Origin: Actinomycetes bacterium
GTDB lineage: Bacteria; Actinomycetota; Actinomycetes; Mycobacteriales; Mycobacteriaceae
Length of the DNA: 64,000 bases
NCBI GenBank assembly: GCA_023432405.1
Contig: JAEYUQ010000002.1
Span: forward strand, 46,447-110,446
Reading direction: 5' to 3'
Both the position numbers and the translations under genes were made by a program. The notes below the pieces were generated by a model that ran no database searches, was not told the origin of the DNA, and worked only from the letters and a program-made list of their open reading frames with translations. Position 1 is the stretch's first letter. Each line of letters opens with the position of its first letter. Below are positions 58,352 to 64,000 of the stretch, in pieces.

Positions 58352-60814
58352 ATGCCCCGAACTCCCATCATTGCAACCTATCGCTTGCAGTTACGCGGAC
58401 CTCATGCTGACCCAGAGTCAGGCCGCTCCTTTACTTTTGCCGATGCTGCACAGATTGTGCCCTATCTTAAGGAGTTGGGGGTTTCTCATCTCTACCTCTC
58501 TCCCATTCTGACCGCCTCACCAGATTCGACTCACGGATACGACGTGGTTAACCCAACGCAGGTAAATCCTGAGCTTGGAGGGCTGGAAGGATTCCGAGAC
58601 CTGGCGCACACTGCTCATGAGGCTGGTCTGGGAATCATTGTGGACATTGTTCCCAACCACGTGGGCGTTGATAATCCTCGCCTCAACGAATGGTGGTGGG
58701 ATGTGCTCACCTATGGGCAGGATTCCCAATACCAGTCTTACTTCGATATTGACTGGGATGAGGATAACGGCGCCCACGGACACCTGGGCCTTCCCGTTCT
58801 GGGATCTCCGACGGACGTCGATACGTTAAAACTGGTGGAAGACAACGGCGAACTCCTTCTCGCCTACTATGACCAGCGCTTCCCTGTGAGACCAGGAACA
58901 GCTTCGGGAGTAGATGATAATCCCCAGGATGTTCATGACCGCCAGGCCTACCGGCTCATGTACTGGCGCGATGGCGTGATTAGTTACCGCCGTTTCTTCT
59001 CTGTGAACGGTTTAGCGGGTCTGCGGCAGGAAGATCCTCGCGTGTTTGAACACACGCACAGGATTTTGGCACAACTCCTTGCAGAAGGACTTATTGACGG
59101 TATTCGGGTGGACCATCCGGACGGACTCTCCTACCCTCGCCGATACATCACTCAGCTGCGGAAACTTGTCGGGGATCGCTGGCTGTTCATTGAGAAGATT
59201 CTCGGTTGTGCCGAACCATTGGATCCTCGACTACCCGTTGATGGAACCACTGGCTACGACGCCCTTCGGGAATTTGATGGCATCTTCATTAATCGAGCTG
59301 CCGAGGATGCTCTGTCCATGCTAGCCATGCAGGAAACGGGATCACCCTGGGATAAAACCGCTATCACTACCACCGAACAGCAATTGAAGCGGGAGGTGGC
59401 ACGTGATGAGCTAGCAGCCGAAGTTAATCGACTTGTCCGCGCCATCCGGCGCGATAATTTCTCCACTGCTGGAGCAAAGGTATCGGATGCCACTCTCACT
59501 GAGACGATTATCGAATTAGTTGCTGCCATGCCGGTTTACCGCGCGGATTACCAGTCTCTCTCCCGTGTTACTGCCCAAGTTATCCAAGATATGTCCGAAC
59601 GCTTCCCCTCACGACGAGACGCTCTGGACATTATCGCTGCTTCCTTCCTGGCTGATGGCGAGGCCAAAGTACGCTTTGCGCAGGTCTGCGGCGCGGTGAT
59701 GGCCAAGGGGGTGGAAGACACCACCTATTATCGCGCGGCCCGCCTGGTGGCTCTCCAAGAAGTTGGTGGAGATCCGGGACACTTTGGAGTTTCAGCAGCG
59801 GAATTCCATCTTCTCCAAAGCGAACGCGCGCAACTGTGGCCTTCTGCTATGACAACGCTGTCCACGCATGATACAAAGCGCGGAGAAGATGTCAGATCGC
59901 GCATCATTGAGCTCTCCGAGGTTCCGGAGTTCTTTGCCGAATGTGTCAGAAGAGTGTTTGGTATGGTGCCTCCGCCCGATGGTGCTACAGGCCATTTCCT
60001 CCTTCAGAATCTTTTGGGAATCTGGCCTGCAGACGGTGCAGTAACAGAGTCTCTTCGCCTACGTTTTCATGACTACGCCCTGAAAGCCATTCGAGAGGCG
60101 GGACTTCACACCACATGGGTGGACCCCAATGAGAGCTTTGAAACCGCCATTGTGGATTGGATTGATGCTCTGTTCGACGGCCCGGTTGCAGATACGCTGA
60201 CTACTTTCGTATCTCGCATTGCCCCCGGAGCTGACACGATTTCGCTTGGCCGGAAGTTGCTGCAGCTTATTGGACCTGGAGTTCCAGACATCTATCAAGG
60301 AACAGAATTCTTCACGGACTCCTTGGTGGATCCGGACAACCGTCGCTTTGTGGATTACACGGCACGCAGTCAGGCACGGGCGCAGATGAAGTCAGAAGAC
60401 AGCGAACTATCTTCAGAAATACGTCCTCACAGCACACCCTGGGATAGTATTCCGCGCGATTACCTCAAACAATCTGTGGTAGCAGCAGCTCTCCACGTAC
60501 GCTATGACCGACCCGAGTCCTTCATCGGAGGGAACTATCAAGCCGTCTTTGGTGAGGGTTCAGCGGACTCGCATCTTATCGGGATGGCTCGTGGACAGGC
60601 AGATGGTGTCTTAGACGTTGTAGCTCTGGCCACCCTGCGCCCACTCATCCTGGAAGCCAAAGGAGGATGGGGCGATACTACCGTGACCCTTCCTGCCGGA
60701 GACTGGGTAGAGCATCTGACCGGCACATCCTTCAAGGGAGCAACCCCTCTGCCCGTCACCGAGCTTTTCGCTGCCCTTCCTGTTGCTCTTCTCACTCGGA
60801 CTGATGCCGTATGA
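58352..60814 (+). CDS. treY: Malto-oligosyltrehalose synthase
   Basis: An 820-residue GH13 enzyme that isomerises the reducing-end linkage of maltodextrin to trehalose. Segments: ATYRLQLRG, HGYDVVNPTQVNPELGG, IVDIVPNHVGV, IRVDHPDGLSYPRRYI, IEKILGCAEPL, VEDTTYYRAARL and STHDTKRGEDVRSR. The frame starts at 58304, but MPRTPIIATYRLQL at 58352 is the usual N-terminus. Its product is cut by TreZ (63463). It overlaps the alarmone synthetase gene by 4 bases. Confidence 0.95.
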   Translation: MPRTPIIATYRLQLRGPHADPESGRSFTFADAAQIVPYLKELGVSHLYLSPILTASPDSTHGYDVVNPTQVNPELGGLEGFRDLAHTAHEAGLGIIVDIVPNHVGVDNPRLNEWWWDVLTYGQDSQYQSYFDIDWDEDNGAHGHLGLPVLGSPTDVDTLKLVEDNGELLLAYYDQRFPVRPGTASGVDDNPQDVHDRQAYRLMYWRDGVISYRRFFSVNGLAGLRQEDPRVFEHTHRILAQLLAEGLIDGIRVDHPDGLSYPRRYITQLRKLVGDRWLFIEKILGCAEPLDPRLPVDGTTGYDALREFDGIFINRAAEDALSMLAMQETGSPWDKTAITTTEQQLKREVARDELAAEVNRLVRAIRRDNFSTAGAKVSDATLTETIIELVAAMPVYRADYQSLSRVTAQVIQDMSERFPSRRDALDIIAASFLADGEAKVRFAQVCGAVMAKGVEDTTYYRAARLVALQEVGGDPGHFGVSAAEFHLLQSERAQLWPSAMTTLSTHDTKRGEDVRSRIIELSEVPEFFAECVRRVFGMVPPPDGATGHFLLQNLLGIWPADGAVTESLRLRFHDYALKAIREAGLHTTWVDPNESFETAIVDWIDALFDGPVADTLTTFVSRIAPGADTISLGRKLLQLIGPGVPDIYQGTEFFTDSLVDPDNRRFVDYTARSQARAQMKSEDSELSSEIRPHSTPWDSIPRDYLKQSVVAAALHVRYDRPESFIGGNYQAVFGEGSADSHLIGMARGQADGVLDVVALATLRPLILEAKGGWGDTTVTLPAGDWVEHLTGTSFKGATPLPVTELFAALPVALLTRTDAV

Positions 60815-61821
60815 CAGACGCCACTATCCGAGCACTCGGCGCCACCTATCACAAGTTTCTCCGCAGTCACCCTGATGCGAAACAAACCTTGGTGGAAGTC
60901 TTTGAAGATCTTTTTTCTGATGCTGGGATTACTTTTGACCGCGTGACTGCTCGGATCAAAACCTGGGCTTCCCTCAAATCCAAAGCCGAGCGCCTCACTG
61001 CAACAGGTGCGCCGGAGTATCCCGACCCTTGGCATAGTATCCATGACATTCTGGGAGTCCGAGTAACCACCTTCCATTCCACGGAAATCCCCAAAGCCGT
61101 GGAGCTTCTCTCCCACACCTTCACCGTTGTGCGTTCTGTGGATAAGGCAGCAGAAACCAGATTGACCGGGGAATTTGGCTATGGGTCCCATCATGTCATC
61201 ATTCGCCTCGGAGATGAACTAGAAGAACTCAGAGACTATCGGAATATGCTGGTAGAGGTACAAATTCGTACTGTTCTTCAACATGCCTGGGCGGAATTCG
61301 AGCATGACATTCGCTATAAGAATGGAAGTGCAGATTTAGATCCCGCAGTGGATAGAGCATTTACCCTGGCTGCGGGCCTTATAGAACTTGCCGACCAGCA
61401 GTTTGACAAAATTGCGCAGCTGCAATCGCCTCAGAATGAAACCCCTGCTGATGTAGAACTGACGGCTGAGACCCTTCCGGGAGTTCTAGCTGTGCTGTTA
61501 GGTAATCGCTTTCCTCCTGCTCGAAGCTCCTATTACCAGTGGCTTGTGGAACTGTTATCAGCCCATAACATCACCACCGTGAGAGATCTCCAGGAGCTTC
61601 TCGATGAATCTTCTATTGGGAGGCTCCAAGATTCGATGCACTACCGTTTCACCCCGGCTCACGCACGACTGATTGATGACCTACTGCTGGCACGTTTCCG
61701 TGAAGATCACATTGCAAAAACTGGATCCACGGGAAATCGGCCACGCCTTAGAGTCCAACAACTCCAGAAGCGCTTGGAGATTCTCAGGCAATCTCACTCA
61801 CCCGGTGCCCAAGAACCCTAA
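60811..61821 (+). CDS. Small alarmone synthetase (RelA/SpoT synthetase domain only)
   Basis: A 336-residue GTP pyrophosphokinase-like protein without an HD hydrolase, TGS or ACT domain. Synthetase residues look intact: basic ATP site RIKTWASLKSK (49-59), DILGVRV (metal Asp79), GYGSHHV (guanine-stacking Tyr124) and VEVQIRTVLQHAW (catalytic Glu149). The C-terminal 130 residues are extra and helical. C. glutamicum has a SAS called RelS that may correspond. It overlaps treY (ATGA), so translation is coupled to trehalose synthesis. Confidence 0.87.
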   Translation: MTDATIRALGATYHKFLRSHPDAKQTLVEVFEDLFSDAGITFDRVTARIKTWASLKSKAERLTATGAPEYPDPWHSIHDILGVRVTTFHSTEIPKAVELLSHTFTVVRSVDKAAETRLTGEFGYGSHHVIIRLGDELEELRDYRNMLVEVQIRTVLQHAWAEFEHDIRYKNGSADLDPAVDRAFTLAAGLIELADQQFDKIAQLQSPQNETPADVELTAETLPGVLAVLLGNRFPPARSSYYQWLVELLSAHNITTVRDLQELLDESSIGRLQDSMHYRFTPAHARLIDDLLLARFREDHIAKTGSTGNRPRLRVQQLQKRLEILRQSHSPGAQEP

Positions 61822-61845
61822 TCATTCACATTTTCTGAGTATCAG

Positions 61846-62034
61846 TTACTTCTGAAGATCTTTGATGGCATCGTCGATCTGATCAATCTTGTTGTCCACT
61901 GCCTCCTGCATTTCCTCTTGATGGGCAATGAGATCATCTTGGTCAGCCACCGTCTGATGTAGTTCTTTGATTTTGTGCTCCAGCCTCTCCTGCTCTTTAC
62001 GGAGTTCTTCAAGCCTGGAATCTGAATCTGTCAT
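61846..62034 (-). CDS. Small coiled-coil protein, 62 residues
   Basis: Starts MTDSDSRLEELRKEQ and is one continuous heptad-rich helix (HKIKELHQTVADQDDLIAHQ) to its end AIKDLQK. The ATG at 62034 is favoured over 62061. Size and pattern resemble SlyX-like or other small structural proteins, but no family is assigned. It converges with the alarmone synthetase gene. Confidence 0.65.
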   Translation of the reverse strand: MTDSDSRLEELRKEQERLEHKIKELHQTVADQDDLIAHQEEMQEAVDNKIDQIDDAIKDLQK

Positions 62035-62083
62035 ACATCTAGTCTTTCGTGAAAGGTTCATTTCTCAGGGTAGCGAAACTCAT

Positions 62084-62554
62084 CTACCGGGAATATCCGC
62101 GTAGTTTTTCCATCTCTCGCCGATCTTTCTTGGTGGGGCGCCCTGCACCGCGATCTCTCCGAGGTATAGACGCCATAATTTCTGGCGGTACAGGCGCAGG
62201 AGAGTGATCCACATAGCAGCTGACAGCAAGGGCAGCCCCCACACGCTTGGCCACCAAGTGAACAACTTCGACATCCACTAAGCGATGATGAACCCAGGTG
62301 CGGACTCTATCTCCAGGCTCCACGCGTTGAGCAGGTTTTGCAGTCACACCATTGACCTTCACGTGCCCTGCTCGTGCTGCTTCAGCAGCCAAAGACCGTG
62401 TTTTATAGATACGAACTGCCCATAGCCATGCATCCACTCGCACCGGCTTCTCACTGAGAGGAAGCCTTGGTGCAGCACTTTCCTTAGCGACGGCCCCGGA
62501 GCCTGGGGTCTCCCCCGTGCTTCGTGTGGAAGAATCTGAGCCTCGAGCGGCCAC
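62084..62554 (-). CDS. S4-domain RNA-binding protein (Hsp15/YrfH-like)
   Basis: A 156-residue protein with an S4 RNA-binding domain (RVDAWLWAVRIYKTRSLAAE; HVKVNGVTAKPAQRVEPGD) and a basic C-terminus (RRDRGAGRPTKKDRREMEK), the layout of Hsp15, which binds stalled 50S subunits with nascent chains. An N-terminal 30-residue Ser/Gly-rich extension is present. GTG start at 62554 shares one base with the stop of the upstream gene. Confidence 0.85.
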   Translation of the reverse strand: MAARGSDSSTRSTGETPGSGAVAKESAAPRLPLSEKPVRVDAWLWAVRIYKTRSLAAEAARAGHVKVNGVTAKPAQRVEPGDRVRTWVHHRLVDVEVVHLVAKRVGAALAVSCYVDHSPAPVPPEIMASIPRRDRGAGRPTKKDRREMEKLRGYSR

Positions 62555-62787
62555 TACTGTGGATCCTTATAGTTCAGGATCTTGTTCACCTTCATCCAGT
62601 TAGTCGCTCCTCCGGCAACAGCCACAATAACCCCCAGAATCATCCACACATAGCCCTGAGTCAACAGCATGAGAGCTAACCCTCCCACTAATCCTCCCCC
62701 AACCCAGAGAGCACCCTGCTTCGCATAACGGCGCACCTCTTGTTTACGGTGCTCAATCGGATTACTGGAATGATGTTGCAAGGTCAT
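62554..62787 (-). CDS. Small two-helix membrane protein, 77 residues
   Basis: Charged N-terminus (HRKQEVRRYAKQGALWV), two helices (about 25-42 and 46-64) separated by a tight turn, and a short basic tail. Unknown family. It overlaps yigZ by 4 bases (ATGA) and the S4 gene by 1 base, forming a three-gene operon. Confidence 0.7.
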   Translation of the reverse strand: MTLQHHSSNPIEHRKQEVRRYAKQGALWVGGGLVGGLALMLLTQGYVWMILGVIVAVAGGATNWMKVNKILNYKDPQ

Positions 62788-63422
62788 GGCGACAATTCTA
62801 GCCAGGTTTCCCCACCGTGAGTAACCTCAGACACTGCCCCAGAGGTCAGTACAGCCAGCCGCTGCTCAAGAGTTGGAATCTGGGCTGAATCCACACCCAA
62901 GGTGTAACGCACTTGCGCACCATACCCGACGTCGATAATGCGAAAACCGCAAGAACGCAGATCTGCCTCAATTCTCCCGGCGTCGGCGTGGGGTAACTCT
63001 ACTGTGCAAAGTTCCTGGCGCAGACGGCACACCCTTTTCACCTGGGGTAACGCAGCCGTAACGGAGTGCGAATAGGCGTGAACCAAGCCCCCAGTGCCCA
63101 ATTTGATTCCACCAAAATAGCGCACCACCACAGCGGTTACGTCCATAAGACCCGAACCCCGAAGAGCCTCAAGCATGGGTTGTCCTGCGGTACCAGAGGG
63201 TTCACCGTCATCCGAGGAGCGCTCGATAGGGTTTGTACCATCTGAATGCAGAATAAAGGCGGAGCAGTGATGTCGAGCATCCGGAAATTGACTGCGACTC
63301 TCCGCTATAAAACTTCTCGCCTCTGCCTCAGTCATACTCCGCGCTATCAGCGTGATAAATCGAGAACGCTTAATCTCCCACTCGTAACGGGTGACGCTGT
63401 CTGCTGCGGGAAGCTGGTACAT
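62784..63422 (-). CDS. yigZ: YigZ / IMPACT family protein
   Basis: A 212-residue protein with the UPF0029/IMPACT N-terminal domain (KRSRFITLIARSM; DARHHCSAFIL; DDGEPSGTAGQPML; VVRYFGGIKLGTGGL) and a C-terminal DUF1949-like domain. Family members bind nucleic acid or ribosomes; the biochemical role is unsettled. ATG 63422 lies 7 bases after TAAGAT on the minus strand, so it is likely leaderless, and is divergent from treZ by 40 bases. Confidence 0.92.
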   Translation of the reverse strand: MYQLPAADSVTRYEWEIKRSRFITLIARSMTEAEARSFIAESRSQFPDARHHCSAFILHSDGTNPIERSSDDGEPSGTAGQPMLEALRGSGLMDVTAVVVRYFGGIKLGTGGLVHAYSHSVTAALPQVKRVCRLRQELCTVELPHADAGRIEADLRSCGFRIIDVGYGAQVRYTLGVDSAQIPTLEQRLAVLTSGAVSEVTHGGETWLELSP

Positions 63423-63429
63423 GGGCGCG

Positions 63430-63456
63430 ATCTTACTGACCTTTCACCGCTAGCCT
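63430..63456. promoter_or_regulatory. Divergent leaderless promoters for yigZ and treZ
   Basis: TAAGAT on the minus strand (63435-63430) is 7 bases before yigZ ATG 63422; TAGCCT on the plus strand (63451-63456) is 6 bases before treZ ATG 63463. Fifteen bases separate the hexamers. Confidence 0.55.
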
Positions 63457-63462
63457 AGAAAT

Positions 63463-64000
63463 ATGCATTCCCCATTTTCTGTGTGGGCTCCCCGAGCACA
63501 CACCCTCAGCATCACAATTGACGGCCACGAATATCCCATGCATCCAGCCGAAGGGGCGTGGTGGACAGCAGAGGTAGCTCCACAGACCGGGATGCGCTAT
63601 GGCTTCACTATTAATGGCACGGGGCCGGTGGCCGATCCGCGCGCGACCTCCCTTCCCGACGGGCCTCATGGCTTAGCGCGCATTGATTCCCAGGATTTTG
63701 AGTGGTCTGACCACAATTGGACGGGGCGATCACTGGCCGGACAGGTGATCTACGAACTCCATGTAGGAACCTTCACCCCTGAGGGCACCTTTGCTGGGGT
63801 GATAAAGCGGCTGGAGTATCTGCGCTCCCTTGGCGTCACGGCCATTGAGCTTATGCCTGTGCAGCCCTTTGGTGGGTCGCGTAACTGGGGGTATGACGGC
63901 GTGTTCTGGCATGCTGTGTTTGAGGGCTACGGTGGGCGTGAAGGACTTAAGGCGCTAGTTAACGCCGCCCACGCTCACGGCATCGCTGTCATCCTGGACG
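63463..64000 (+). CDS. treZ: Malto-oligosyltrehalose trehalohydrolase, N-terminal part
   Basis: Cut by the right window edge after about 179 codons. N-terminal CBM48-like domain (FSVWAPRAHTLSI; AEVAPQTGMRYGFTING; ADPRATSLPDGPHG) followed by the start of the GH13 barrel: VIYELHVGTFTPEGTF, LRSLGVTAIELMPVQPF and NWGYDGVFWHAV. It releases trehalose from the maltooligosyl-trehalose made by TreY. Start is fixed by the -10 spacing at 63451-63456. Confidence 0.92.
   Translation, partial: MHSPFSVWAPRAHTLSITIDGHEYPMHPAEGAWWTAEVAPQTGMRYGFTINGTGPVADPRATSLPDGPHGLARIDSQDFEWSDHNWTGRSLAGQVIYELHVGTFTPEGTFAGVIKRLEYLRSLGVTAIELMPVQPFGGSRNWGYDGVFWHAVFEGYGGREGLKALVNAAHAHGIAVILD

Noticed and set aside
1..64000. 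tRNA, rRNA, CRISPR array, insertion sequence, prophage or restriction-type defence genes
   Set aside because: Looked for and not found; the genes present are metabolic, transport, cell-division and RNA/DNA-processing genes.

Overview
The window is one chromosomal segment of a Corynebacterium or a close relative in the Mycobacteriales. The evidence is gene order and protein families: hisD-hisC-hisB-(MFS)-hisH-hisA-impA-hisF-hisI-(Trp membrane protein)-(trpC-like)-lgt-pyk-(glgP-like), an aromatic/amino-acid permease between two dapD-type genes beside dapE, smc upstream of ftsY, and a MYRVFE-starting coiled-coil protein followed by DUF177 and rnc. Base composition looks intermediate (near 53-55% G+C by eye, not computed). 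No rRNA, tRNA, insertion sequence, prophage or CRISPR array was seen.

Layout. 1-1349: start of a wall-anchored thioester/VaFE adhesin, cut by the window edge. 1605-8745: a seven-gene amino-sugar cluster (MFS permease, deacetylase, DeoR regulator, class II aldolase, PfkB kinase, SIS deaminase/isomerase, divergent ROK kinase) that spells a PTS-independent route from N-acetylgalactosamine to triose phosphates, with a long palindrome in the divergent promoter. 8753-17920: RlmA-type methyltransferase, DUF3117, a DivIVA-like membrane protein, a LOG-family protein, dapE, a dapD paralogue, an amino-acid permease, dapD, and ftsY. 17958-32627: small proteins, a Pit phosphate transporter, an unrecognised 1147-residue protein, smc, a lipoprotein, an AGCS symporter, rnc, DUF177, a coiled-coil protein and gdhA.

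32751-37716: glycerate kinase, a DUF4921 (GalT-like) protein and glycogen phosphorylase. 37832-43727: a GlgP-fold protein that has lost its catalytic motifs, pyk, lgt and a TrpC-fold protein that has also lost its catalytic residues. 43844-53883: the histidine operon with an MFS transporter and a 49-residue membrane protein embedded in it, preceded by a lipoprotein and a membrane protein. 53991-64000: glycogen/trehalose metabolism (glgX, treY, treZ), a DnaQ-BRCT exonuclease, a small alarmone synthetase overlapping treY, and a yigZ operon.

Together the glycogen genes give debranching (GlgX), phosphorolysis (GlgP) and conversion of maltodextrin to trehalose (TreY/TreZ). A recurring regulatory theme is a TANNNT -10 element placed 6-8 bases before an ATG or GTG with no clear ribosome-binding site, which predicts many leaderless mRNAs. 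The most unusual items are the two intact but apparently catalytically dead enzymes at 37832-40336 and 42882-43727, the non-PTS amino-sugar cluster with its 21-bp-arm palindrome, and the large unknown gene beside smc.
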